A stretch of DNA of 64,000 nucleotides from Antitrichia curtipendula (lineage: Eukaryota; Streptophyta; Bryopsida; Hypnales; Leucodontaceae), in assembly GCA_951230915.1 (NCBI GenBank), contig OX579642.1, positions 10,602,001 through 10,666,000 on the forward strand, written 5' to 3'. Position 1 is the stretch's first letter; every line of letters begins with the position of its first letter. A program made the translations under genes and the position numbers. A model generated the notes under the pieces. It did no database searches. It worked only from the letters and a program-made list of their open reading frames with translations, and was not told where the DNA came from. Of the stretch, positions 37,833-48,560 are shown piece after piece.

Positions 37833-38268
37833 CCCTGTAATAACATTATTGAGGACACGAAGAGCCATTTTACACTATGGAGAAGTGCAGAGGTCATTGA
37901 AGAAGTTTTGGCCAATATATGGTTATTCGAGGCAACCAATGGGACAGTGGAATAGATGAATAGACAATAAAATAATGTCATAAGAAGCAGTGACTGAGTG
38001 ACTGGTTGTAGTGTAAACACTAAGGAGAGAAGTCTTTGAACAATTTTGCAAATTGAAGTCCACCGAACAACTTCACCAAGAGGAGAGTTTTGTGATGTAA
38101 AAGAAGAAGAAGCAAAGAAATGACTAATGTTATTTGAAATAAAGGAAGGCCTCAGTTGCATAGCTGAGATATCCCACAATGAAAAGACAATAAATGAAGT
38201 TGGAGTTCTTCAAGAGGTCAATTTTCTTGGGCAGCCTCAATAATGCTTGCAATAAAGTTATTACAGGG
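37833..38268. mobile_element. TTAA-flanked MITE, CCCTGTAATAAC ends
   Basis: Both flanks are TTAA (37829-37832 and 38269-38272). The ends are inverted repeats CCCTGTAATAACATTATTG and CAATAAAGTTATTACAGGG, 436 bp apart, with one mismatch over the first ~19 bases. These ends differ from the CCCCTAAAGG family, so this is a second TTAA-associated family. A 116-codon minus-strand frame fills most of it but has no recognisable domain. Confidence 0.75.
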
Positions 38269-38272
38269 TTAA

Positions 38273-39072
38273 CTCCCCTTACAAAAAGTGTTGCCACATA
38301 GGAAGCCATGTCATTTTTTCATCATTACTTGAAGTTCTCCAACTAACAAGTCTTGGCTATAGTGTAAACCAAATCTGGACAAGAACAAAATTTCCTCCAA
38401 TCATATTGCTCCATTTTCCTACAATTCTCTACCATAAAGTAAGGTAGCCCTAAGTGTCCGATGGGTGATAGAAAATCCTTCTATATAAGACAAATGTGCA
38501 AATGTTCATCCTTGGAATTTTGTATGAAAAGGGGAGGTCTTGCATAGTAGTTTGATCTCCAATGAGAGTATTTGGGTTCTTCTTAAGCAAATGATTCACA
38601 CTCTATCAAAAAAGATGATTTTCATAGTGACCAATTCATTGTTTTGAGGTTAAACGAGGCCAACTATCCATGATGGTGATCAAATGAACTCCAACGTCTT
38701 CTTGAAGTTGTCTCGTTGAAGAAATCTTTGCACTATATTGATTTCTTCTAATTCGTGGATTCAAAATTAGAGTCAAAATTAATATCACTATTAATTATTT
38801 ATTTGTTTTGTAAATTAGTACATTATTATAATACTAAAACTTGGCTATAATATTAAACTCTTGGATTTCTTCTTCAGGGCAAGTTTTCCACATCTTCCCA
38901 AACCAATGTACTACAAGATCCCATGGTTACATAAATCCAAAAAGTGTTATTTTTTTTCTTCTAAAATTTGGTACTTGTACTAGAAATGACAATTTTGGAA
39001 CATTTTTGGGATGAAAACGTAGTAAAAAACTTGTAGGGGTTAAGAGCACGGTCTGTTTTCGAGCAAACAGAT
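38273..39072. other. spacer with a dispersed repeat and a truncated MITE end
   Basis: About 38450-38700 resembles 2040-2260. About 38880-39045 matches the right 150 bp of copy B (8870-9021), ending 'cttgtaggggttaag', so it is a 5'-truncated copy of that MITE. No gene. Confidence 0.6.
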
Positions 39073-39719
39073 TAAGGTAGAAGGCTCAAGAATAGTTCGG
39101 GCATTACGAACCGCCCACCTCTGAAATGTACACGATTTGTACATGCTATTTTTTCATAGCCTTCACTGATGTACAAACAGTGTACATTTCAGAGGTGGAC
39201 GATTTTGGAGCCCTATGCTAGTTCAACTTCAAAATTTCATAACTAATTCCACAAAGCTCCAAAAAACATGAAACGACTTAGGTTAGATGCCAAATCCACT
39301 TTTCTTTCAACAAAAATTGACTGAAAAATATTTCTAAGAAGTTTTGCCTTCCCAGAATTCAGTTTCAGCTCTTAGGTGGGTGATTTCTCAAGCCTGTTAC
39401 CTTTAGGTAGGAGGTCCCTAAACCGCTCATCTAAGAGCTGAAGTTGACTTTTGGGAAGGTAGAACTTCTTAAAATATTTTTCAGTAAATTTTCCTTGAAA
39501 GGCAAGAGAAATTGGCATCTATCCCAAGTTGTTTCATATTTTTTGAAGCTTTGTGGAATTAGTTATGAATTTCTGAAGTTGTAGAAAAGTGCATTTTTAT
39601 GGGCTCTAAAACCGACCACCTCCTCAAATGCACACCACTTGTACATTAGAAAGTGAAAAATGTACCTCTAGAGCTTGATTGGTTTTAGAACCCGCTCCAT
39701 TTTAGGACCTCCTACCTTA
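39073..39719. repeat. large inverted repeat: two related MITEs head to head
   Basis: The outer ends are TAAGGTAGAAGG and CCTCCTACCTTA. The two halves (39073-39402 and 39405-39719) are reverse-complement relatives sharing 'cataactaattccac', 'cttaggttagatgcc' and 'gaagttttgccttccc'. Each half has its own AGGTA ends, seen at the centre as 'ttacctttaggtagg'. TA at both outer edges would fit a TA target. A third related arm lies at 39965-40300. No coding capacity. Confidence 0.65.
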
Positions 39720-41530
39720 CTACTTACATCCACCTTCCTCCTCCTTCCCCCACGCGTCCTTCTTCTTCTCCTTCGTCCTGATGACTACGTTCAAGTTGAT
39801 GCTAAGCTTGCAGCAGAGGTTACCCCCCAGCCCAAGCAACTGAATCCGTCCCTGGCCACAGGTGAGGAGGATCAGCACGATGCCTCACCCAATTGGAAGG
39901 GGTAACTTACCCCCTCGCCTCCCCTCCCACACGACATTCTCCACCACTGATAATAACAAGCTGTAACCGGCTCTGAAATCGCACACAGGCTATGAAATCG
40001 CACACATCCTCAAATGTACACTATATGTACATTTAATTTTTTTTTTTTTATAGTCTTCAGCAATGTTAAAAAAAATGTATATTTTAGGAAGTGGGTGATT
40101 TTAGAGCCCTATGTCATGTTCAACTTCAAAGTTTTATAACTAATTCTATGAAATTCAAAAAAATATGAAATGACTTGGGTTAGATGCCTAATCCACTTGT
40201 CTTTCAAGAAAAAATTACTGAAAATTATTTCAAGAAGCTTCGCCTTCCCAAAATTCAGTTTCAGCTCTTGGGTGGGCGGTTTCTGAGCCTTAACAATATC
40301 CCTCCCTCAATCCCCCCCTTCCCCCCAACGGAAGTCGGTCTCCATCGGTCGTGGCATTACATCTAAACTGATTTAATGCATCACGCTTCCTTTTTTTCGG
40401 TTGGCATGCAGAAATGGACGGCCCAGAAAAATCTTCGGCACTTTGGTGCCAACAGGGCAGGGAACGGAAGGGAAGGGGTGTCCCACTGAGGGACGGTTAT
40501 TTTCTCTATTTTTTATCTCGAAAATAGATTTTTTTGTAGATTTTTCCACCGTTTCTTTTTGTGTCTGATGTTTTCAAATTGCAACCGGTGGTTGACGAAG
40601 GTCCCTTGTTCTGTGTACTTTTTTTCCCGGCAATGAAAATTGACTATGTCACTTTCAAAAAATAAAAAATAAAAAATTGCAACCGTTTTTTTTTCCCCAA
40701 TTGTCGTTTTTTTTTTTTTTTCGTGAGCGGTAGTAGGATTGTTGTCCTCCAGTGAACCAACCCTTTGGGGGATGATCCCTTTTTTGTCTGCTTGGCAAGA
40801 TTTTTTTTTTTTTGTGTGTGTGTGTGTGTACTGGAGGAGATTCCACTGCGGACGGGAGTACGGGACGGAGGACTCAAAAGAGAGCGGACCAGTGTTGGCC
40901 TACACTATAACGACCCTGTGGGCCCACCCGGTATAGTAACCGTAGTTACCGTACCCCAATCACACCTGAGGTTGGGGCATGTGGTTGGGTTGGGAATGAA
41001 TCTAGGCGCAGATTGGGACTAGATTCACTGGGGCAGGGGACTTTCTGATTGGAGATCAATTTGATGTCGGCTCTTTGTAAGGTCGGACCACCCATTACCA
41101 ACCAGGGATGGATTTCCAACCTGTAGAGGTAAGCTAATTCCGACCAGGCAGATTTTTTTGAGAATCGCTAGATTTAATGACATGCACGATACCCAAGGCT
41201 GCGAGGAGCAATTGCTAAATGCCACGTGTTAGTTTGAAATTTGTATACATGAGTAGGAAGTAGTCTCTTCTATGATCGGAATTGCAAGACTCTACATATT
41301 GGGTATTAGTTCAGAACACTTTTTGCCTTCTTAAATTCACAGAAATTTCAGTTTTGCAAATAAAATTCTGAAAATTCTACAATCACAATATTTTCTATCT
41401 TCCTACATGGGAAAAAATTCCATTGCACTAAATAGTTCACCATTTTCTCTACAGATCCTTAAGTGATTAGGTATGGGTGGTCCTACCTTAGTTGGTAACA
41501 AGAGGGAGAAAAAAATAAGGCCAAGCTTTT
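39720..41530. other. spacer containing a third arm of the 39-kb inverted-repeat family
   Basis: 39965-40300 matches the left half of 39073-39719 in the same orientation ('gattttagagccctatg', 'cttgggttagatgcc', 'cttcgccttcccaaaattc'). The rest shows T-runs, a (GT)n tract at 40814-40828 and no supported gene. Frames around 40739-41022 overlap low-complexity sequence. Confidence 0.5.
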
Positions 41531-41767
41531 GGGCCGGGGTGAACTGACCCCCTTGCTCGTACCCCTGGGAAAACCCTGAATTTTTTTATTTTCCATGCAT
41601 GAATTTTTTTGCAAATTCTGAATTCATATTTGCAATCAGAGGCTCCAAATTAGCTAGGGGGGTTGTAGTAAATAGATTTTACACGACACGAAATAGGGAG
41701 CTTTTTTTTTATATGCCCCCTGGATGGACTTTGGTAGGGCGAGCGAGGGGGCCAGTTCACCCTGGCC
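41531..41767. mobile_element. small TIR element, ~237 bp
   Basis: GGCCGGGGTGAACTGACCC near the left edge and its near reverse complement GGGGCCAGTTCACCCTGGCC at the right form ~28-bp inverted ends with about three mismatches. No target duplication was recognisable. The interior is T-rich and non-coding. The right inner end (CAGGGTGAACTG) recalls hAT ends, but this is weak. Confidence 0.5.
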
Positions 41768-41885
41768 AATTTTTGAGGGTGGTATAAATTAAGAGTTTGT
41801 TCATCTAGGGTTCATAATATTGTGTGAACAGGTAAAGATCCTCTTTATACTAGGAAGGTATTTTGCTTTGCGCAATATTGAGGAT

Positions 41886-42113
41886 TGCTATTATGTGAGC
41901 TTAGAAGCGTGAGCACATGAGCCTAGAAGACTATACACCCCTATACTATAGGTCTCTATATAATAGAAACCTTCTACAATTATATTGTAACTATGATTGT
42001 AGATACCTATTTATAGGTGCTTACATTATAAGCACCTTCAATGGTTGTAGTATATCTACTTATATATATACATACATACTCGAAGCTCACATTTCCATGC
42101 TCACATACTAGCA
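41886..42113. mobile_element. TIR element, TGCTAGTATGTGAGC ends (family 1, short copy)
   Basis: Left TGCTATTATGTGAGC and right GCTCACATACTAGCA are inverted ends shared with the element at 2877-3305. The interior has the same style of 'ctataggtctctat'/'gtgcttacattataagc' repeats. No open frame belongs to it. Confidence 0.6.
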
Positions 42114-42389
42114 GCATTGGCACGATATCCTTGGGAGGGGCTTATTAGTGAATTTGAGGATTAGGGTTGGTTGAAGAGCCGTACAAGACAATTTTCTGCA
42201 TTGTAGGGTTCTTCTTCTCTAGGATGCAAAAGCGGGCCCCTTGTTTCATTGGTAAACAATGTTATGCATTAGATGTTGGCGTAAATTAAGAGTTGTTCAT
42301 CTTGAATCCCAAATTGGATCGCAAGAGATATTAATTAACGAGTTACGCTAAAACTACATGATATCCTTACTAGAGATGTAAACTTTTAA

Positions 42390-42629
42390 CCCTTAAGCGC
42401 TGAAACATCTATATTTTGGATTGGGATGACAAGTAGAGTCCTTCATGACAATGTATGATTGTCTTGATTCCTTCTCATTCATCCCAAGCAATTTTTGAAT
42501 CTTCAAAAAAAGAGCATTTTTAATGATTAATTTCAAAAAATAGATATAAATAATATACATGTACAAATGGTAAAAGAAAATTTGTGCAAACATCCAAAAA
42601 ACAATTGAATTGTTAAAGAACTAAAGGGG
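42390..42629. mobile_element. TTAA-flanked MITE, CCCTTAAGCGC end (copy D)
   Basis: Left TTTTAA-CCCTTAAGCGC and right AACTAAAGGGG-TAAAA delimit 240 bp. The left end resembles the reverse complement of copy A's right end (CCCCTAAGCGC), linking it to the same family. The right flank has lost a full TTAA. Non-coding. Confidence 0.5.
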
Positions 42630-42704
42630 TAAAAATTGTTGGACCTGAATGATTAAATTGTGGAGTTTTTAGTAAAACAGGTGAAGGGTTAGGATTCAAT
42701 GTTT

Positions 42705-42797
42705 TTCAGTGTTTTAGGATTTAGGGTTTTTACAATTTAGGATCTAGGGGGTTTAGGGTTTTTAGGATTTAGAGTTTAGGATTTTAGGGTTCAGGCT
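42705..42797. repeat. degenerate plant-telomere-like repeats
   Basis: Several TTTAGGG and near-TTTAGGG units (tttaggatttaggg, tttagggtttttagg, tttagagtttagg, ttttagggttcagg) occur in ~90 bases. TTTAGGG is the plant telomere repeat. This is an interstitial, decayed patch or simple-sequence coincidence. Confidence 0.5.
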
Positions 42798-42945
42798 TCC
42801 TACCAATAATTGGGCCCCACATTTTTCTAGTACAAGGTTTAAGGAGGTACTCCCTAAACCGTTCATTCTACATCCGCAACACACGAGAAAGCTCAAAATC
42901 TAATTGCAGCATAATTCCAAGTCGTGGGCTTATAGGATTATAAAG

Positions 42946-43305
42946 TTTTGAAAAACAAAAGATATAACTAAAGCTACAGATACAACAACAATACACAGAG
43001 AACTCAGACAGTCAACCGACGGTATATTAAACACAATATATTGACACACACATGGTCCCTCTGTACCATGCAAAGGCCACAGAGTACGCTATAGCTTCTG
43101 ATACTAGCACTAGGCAGCGCTGTACCACTGAAAACGAGAGAGAGATAGAGCTTCTACAGTGCTCTACTTATCCTTAGAATACTAGGCGGTTAAAGGACGA
43201 ATGAGTGCTTCTTGATCCTTCTTGATCTCGGCTCCAGCTAAGGCTCTCATGGTACGTTACATACCCATGGTGAGCTGGTCACTCAGTGCTTCTTAATATC
43301 CAATA
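42946..43305 (-). repeat. copia 3' LTR (left on plus strand), 360 bp
   Basis: Matches the other LTR (47605-47964) with about three differences by eye over 360 bp. On the minus strand it runs from TATTGGATATTAAG to TTTTTCAAAA, not TG...CA. A polypurine tract (AGTGGGAG) lies just inside it at 43306-43313. The 5-bp duplication TAAAG is at 42941-42945. Confidence 0.9.
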
Positions 43306-46300
43306 CTCCCACTAAAGAAGTACTGTGGTGACCATACTGAGCTCCCACTTCAGCACAGTGCTTCAGAATGCATCTTGAGTCCTGCTAAGCTGGTAAGGCG
43401 TTCGAAGCGATCTCGTGCCAAAGCCTTGGTCATGATATCGGCAACTTGATCTGCAGTGCAAACATATGTGATGGAGATGTGTCCATCGGCCTCAGCATCA
43501 CGGATTTTGTGAAACTTCGTATCGATATGCTTTGATCGTTGATGGAAGACAGGGTTCTGCACAAGTCTGATGGCCGACTGATTGTTGCAAAACAACGGAG
43601 TAGCTGTCAATTGTGGTGATCGGATGCTGCTCAACAAGCGGCGCATCCAAATGAGCTCTTGTGTAGCTAAGCATGCATCGACATACTCAGACTCGGTTGT
43701 ACTGAGTGCTGTGCAGGTTTGCTTGCGACTGCCTCAAGCGATTGGTCCTCCGTTCAGAAGCAGGAGGAACCCTCATCGAGACTTCCGATCATTCAAGTCA
43801 GCGTCACAGTACGCAGTCAGGACGTTGGTGGTGACGCTGCGTCCATAAGTGATCGTGTGGCCTAAAGTGCCTCTGATATACTTAAGGATGCGCTTTAGAC
43901 CAGAAACATGGGCCTCAGTTGGGTGGTTACTGAACCGCGACATATTGCTAACAGCATAACTAATGTCGAACCTGGTACCGATTTGGGCAAACAGTAAGCA
44001 CCCTATGCATTCTCGATAAGGAAAAATTGATTTTGGCTCATCAGGTTTGGCTAACATAAGCTGGGCAACGCTACTAGGGTCAGAGGGAACTGTAACTGTG
44101 TGACACTCTTCGTGACCAAAACGCTTAAGGATGCGTTCTAGATACCTGCGTTGATCAACGTGGATGAGCCCATGGTCCCGGTCCCGAGAAATGTGCAGCC
44201 CAACGTAGACTTCTGCCAGGCCCTTTGTAATTTGAAACGCACCTCCCATGTAGTTCAAAATCTCCTCAATGGGATTGTTGAGTGTGCTACAGATCATTCC
44301 ATCATCGACCCAGATGCATAAAATGAGTTTAGGATTGACCTTGTTGACGTACACACAACAGTCAGCATCTGAGACAATCAGATCGTAAGCTTGAAGGAAG
44401 TGATCGAATTTACGATTCCAAACTCTAGCGCTTTGACGAAGCCCATACAGGGCTTTATTGAGCTTACAAACAAGTTTCTGACGTGCAGAAAGGGTTTGCT
44501 CAAAACCAAGTGGTTGCTGCATGTAAATCAGTTCACGAAGTGTCCCGTTGAGGTAAGCAGTGCGGACATCAAACTGGGTGATGTTCAGATCTTCAGCAGC
44601 AGTGACAGAAAGAATGCAACGAACGGAGTCAAACTTAGCTACGGGGCTAAACGTTTCTTGGTAGTCAATGCCCCGCCTCTGGGTGTAGCCTTTGGCGACT
44701 AAACGTGCCTTGTAACGATCCACTGAGCCATCTGCAGCTAGCTTCAATTTGTACACCCAATGGCATTTGACAAGGTTGCATTCTTGTGGAAGTTCTTCCA
44801 GTGACCAAGTGTCGTTCTCAACAAGCGAGTCATATTCTTCCCTCATTGCTAGAAGCCACTGCGCTTTTTCAGGTGATGCCATAGCTTCCTCATATGTCTC
44901 TGGTTCGCTAGGTAGATCCGTCTTTGCGATGCAAGCATAGGAATTGCGATTAATGGGGTAAATCCACTCACCGAGGTGAGCATGTGGATGTCGAGCTCGC
45001 GGCTGACCTGGGAGTTCTTGTCGAGGTTGGTCTGGAGCTCGCAATACTTCGGCGGCTCCCACTGCTTCGGCGGCTTCCACTGCTTCGTCAGCTCCCACTG
45101 CTTCGTCAGCTCCCACTGGTAGTTGATCTCCCACTGGCAATTGATCTCCCAGTGGCAATTGATCTCCCAGTTCAACATCTGGGAGGTTATCCAAAGCAGC
45201 ATCGGGAATGAACGCTGGAATTTGGGCGTATGCTGGAAAATGCCCGATCTCGAGCTCAAGAACTTGCGGTGCGATGGGGTCGACGTTGCTGTCAACAGCG
45301 AGCCATGGGGCTGGTTGATGCGGAGGGTTATCTTTGGAAGCAAAATCTTCGTCAAATAAAACATCTCTACTTTCTTCAATGCGTCGAAGGTCTGGGTTCC
45401 AAATTCGATAGGCCTTACTGGTGGCTGAATAGCCCATAAAGACACCTTTTCTGCTCTTAGGTGCTAATTTCTTCCGTTGTCCTTTAGGAATGTAGACGTA
45501 GGCATCAACTCCAAAAACTCGTAGGTGCAAGACTGAAGGCTTAGATTTATACCAGAGTTCAAACGGTGTGTAGCCGTCGATAGTTCGAGTTGCAGTGCGG
45601 TTGAGTATGTAGACGGCTGTGTGTGCCGCTTCTGCCCAAAAATGAAGTGGGACGGTGGCTGAGTGCAACATGCTTCGAACTGCTTCGACAATTGTCCGAT
45701 TGTCTCGCTCAGATGCTCCGTTTTGCTCAGATGTGTAGGGGGTGGTCAACTCTTGTTTAATCATCTCTCTATCTAGATATTGGACAAATAAACGACTGGT
45801 ATACTTGGTACCACGATCGCTCCTGAGAATTTTTACGATGTTCCCAGTCTCACGCTTGAGCTGGACAACAAATCGCTTGAAGGCTTCAAGGGTCTCTGGC
45901 TTGTTCTTAATGCACTCAATAACTCTAAACCCAGAGTGGTCATCTTTGAACAAGACGAAATAGAAGGCGCCACCTATTGACGGGACACTCATAGGGCCGC
46001 ACAAGTCTGTATGGACCAGGTCGCCTGGTGATTGAGCACGTTGGCGGTGCTCATCAACGGGAAAATGTGCTCGGGTTTGCTTACCGTAAGCACAACCTGG
46101 ACAGAAAGACTTGTTCCTACCACTAAGAATTAGACCATGAACAATGCCTTGTGAGGCCATTTGTTGGATTGTGGTATAACTAAGGTGGGCTAAACGTTTA
46201 TGCCATAGATCTAAAGTTTGTGTGCTCTCTACTGTGGAAGGAATTCCAAAGGATAAAGCAGGAGTTGCAGCTAGAGAAGTTGCAACAACTTCTGGGAATA

Positions 46301-47604
46301 TAACGTCAAAGTTTAGCTTGTACATGCGGTTGTGGACGATGCCCGTCATGATCACAGTGCCGTTTATAATAAACTGACAGTCTACATCAGTGTGTAAAGT
46401 ATAGATCTGCTTCTGGTCTGCTACATATGCTGAAAACAAATTACGACCAAGAGTGGGGACGTGAATTACCCCACTAAGGATGCCGTAGTTGAATCCTTGT
46501 TGCTGTGGGATTTTGATGCGGATGTCGCCGATCCCAGCGACCAGTAGCTTTGCTCCTCCGATGCCTGCTACCGAGCGGCCTTCTTGTGAAATATCGCGAT
46601 AAGTTGAAAAGTACGACTGATTGTCTGTCATATGTTCCGTGCAACCACTATCGATGTACCAAAAGCATGACTCGAATGGTGTATCGACGGTGGCCATAAA
46701 GGTTGTATAACTGGTGCTCCGCTTGGACTGATCACTGCGCACTTGTATTTGCTGATACGCCGCCTGTTGCGCTGCGGTGGCAGTGCACTCTCGACCCCAA
46801 TGACCTTGCACGCCACATTTCCAGCACTTACTAGATTTCTTGCGATTGTCAATTTCTTTACGGCGAGCAATTCGTTGTTCGGGAGTGTACTCGACAGTTT
46901 TGCCTTTCGAAGAAGCTACGTATGCTGCAGAAGTAGCTACAGCTTCATCAGTTCTAGTTCTAAGCATACTCTCAGTGTGAAGAAGTTGTAATGTTAGATT
47001 AGCCAGTGTCTTCTCAACTACTGGCTGCATGCGCCACGCAGGTATCATACTATCAAAACCGCTGGGCAAGTCACAGAGAATTTTTGAGATCACGGCCTGA
47101 TCATTGAAAGTAGTGTCCCCACGGGAGGCTAATTGCTGAACGATCATATCTAACTTGCTGATATAGTAAGCGACACTCTCTCCTTGCAACATGGTACACT
47201 TATAAAAATCCTGCTGCAGTGTATGGATGTTATCGGAGGTATTCTGCTCGTGGAACAACTTAAGCTTATCCCAGATCTGTTTAGACGTGACACAACTAGT
47301 GATGTTCTTAAGTAGACTTTCATCTATGGCTGAGCAAAGGAGACTGACCGCCTGATTGTCTCTCTTTCTCCAAGAAGCTACTATATCGTTTGCAGCAGTA
47401 ACGGGAGGTTTCGGCTCAGTGCCATCAACAACTTCCATGAGCTCTTTGCTGAGCAAGATCGCTCGCATCTGAAATTTCCACAGGTGGAAATTCACCCCCT
47501 TGAAACGAGTCATACTACCTACGTCACGGCTGTTGTCAGCCATGTTGGAAAAAACAAAGAATGCAGTTTAAATTTAGACTAAGAATTTTTGTGGGCCCAT
47601 AACC
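43306..47604 (-). mobile_element. Ty1/copia internal region
   Basis: Lies between the two LTRs. On the minus strand the leader after the 5' LTR begins GGTTATGGGCCCAC, the primer-binding area, although I cannot assign the tRNA. The start codon of the polyprotein at 47543 is 61 bases from the LTR. The complete element spans 42946-47964 (5019 bp) with flanking TAAAG. Confidence 0.9.
43350..47543 (-). pseudogene. copia gag-pol polyprotein with two premature TGA stops
   Basis: One frame of about 1397 codons in the usual Ty1/copia order. Gag comes first with a zinc knuckle CWKCGVQGHWGREC, then protease (WYIDSGCTEHM). Integrase shows HLSYTT...CPGC and the acidic motifs HTDLCGP, LRSDRGTKY and EQNGASERDNR. 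Reverse transcriptase shows FDVRTAYLNG, LYGLRQSARVWN and IWVDDGM. RNase H follows (STTESEY, KHIDTKFHKIRD). Two in-frame TGA codons at 43773-43775 and 43734-43736 lie at the RNase H start. The second replaces an expected Trp (TGG to TGA) and the first may come from CGA. The upstream 1256 codons are open, so damage looks recent. A run of repeated QLPVGDQLPVG / GADEAVGADEAV units (near 45030-45180) separates integrase from reverse transcriptase. Confidence 0.93.
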
Positions 47605-47964
47605 TTTTGGAAAACAAAAGATATAACTAAAGCTACAGATACAACAACAATACACAGAGAACTCAGACAGTCAACCGACGGTATATTAAATACAATATAT
47701 CGACACACACATGGTCCCTCTGTACCATGCAAAGGCCACAGAGTACGCTATAGCTTCTGATACTAGCACTAGGCAGCGCTGTACCACTGAAAACGAGAGA
47801 GAGATAGAGCTTCTACAGTGCTCTACTTATCCTTAGAATACTAGGCGGTTAAAGGACGAATGAGTGCTTCTTGATCCTTCTTGATCTCGGCTCCAGCTAA
47901 GGCTCTCATGGTACGTTACATACCCATGGTGAGCTGGTCACTCAGTGCTTCTTAATATCCAATA
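47605..47964 (-). repeat. copia 5' LTR (right on plus strand), 360 bp
   Basis: Pairs with 42946-43305. Differences seen by eye are an A/G near position 6, a C/T and a T/C about 80-100 bases in. TAAAG at 47965-47969 completes the 5-bp target duplication. The promoter for the element's minus-strand transcript should lie here. Confidence 0.9.
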
Positions 47965-47969
47965 TAAAG

Positions 47970-48560
47970 CTGTTGCAACTGGCCGTTTGTCAATTAAAAA
48001 TATACATGGGTGTTAGCCGCTACTAGGCGCATTTGCTGTTTGTGCTCACTTTTCACCATAATTTCTAGCGGCGCCCGAAATCTGACCTGCAGCTGCAATG
48101 AAGTTCTTCTACTAAAAGCACCGCACTCATCACTTTTTGTCTGACATTTTTCTAGCATACATCGCGCTGCGGGAATTTAGAAAAAGAAATGAGAATTACG
48201 AGCGCCTTTAATTTTTGAACTTCTGGCGCCTAAATTTTTTGCACCACTTTGGCATTGATAGATGCTCGTCTCCGTCGCCGAATTCACCTGGACTCGCAAG
48301 AGTTTGCTTTGCACCCAACTCCAACGCCGCTATTGCTTTTGTCCTTCAATTCATTCTCTTTCTTCTCCTTAGACACCTGTGTGCACTCGTTTCTTGCAGG
48401 TTTTGGTTACGCAGTTTGTGAAATGCACTGTGTTCATGGACAAGGCTTGCTAGTAAGCTGTCTTTCGTTCTCTCTGGTTTCTTCAACAAGTGCCAGTAGG
48501 TGTTTCCCAATTTCTATAGTCCGCGGAAGTCAGTAATGCTTTAGATAATAGATTTGCACA
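47970..48560. other. gene-free spacer between copia and CACTA elements
   Basis: No supported gene. Two overlapping plus-strand frames at 48215-48536 lack any domain. Moderately CT-rich around 48340-48500. Confidence 0.45.

Noticed and set aside
37829..38179. 116-codon minus-strand frame as a gene
   Set aside because: Falls inside a TTAA-flanked MITE and has no recognisable domain.
44849..45445. 198-codon minus-strand frame
   Set aside because: Alternative-frame shadow of the copia polyprotein; its Trp-Glu repeats come from the in-frame short repeats.
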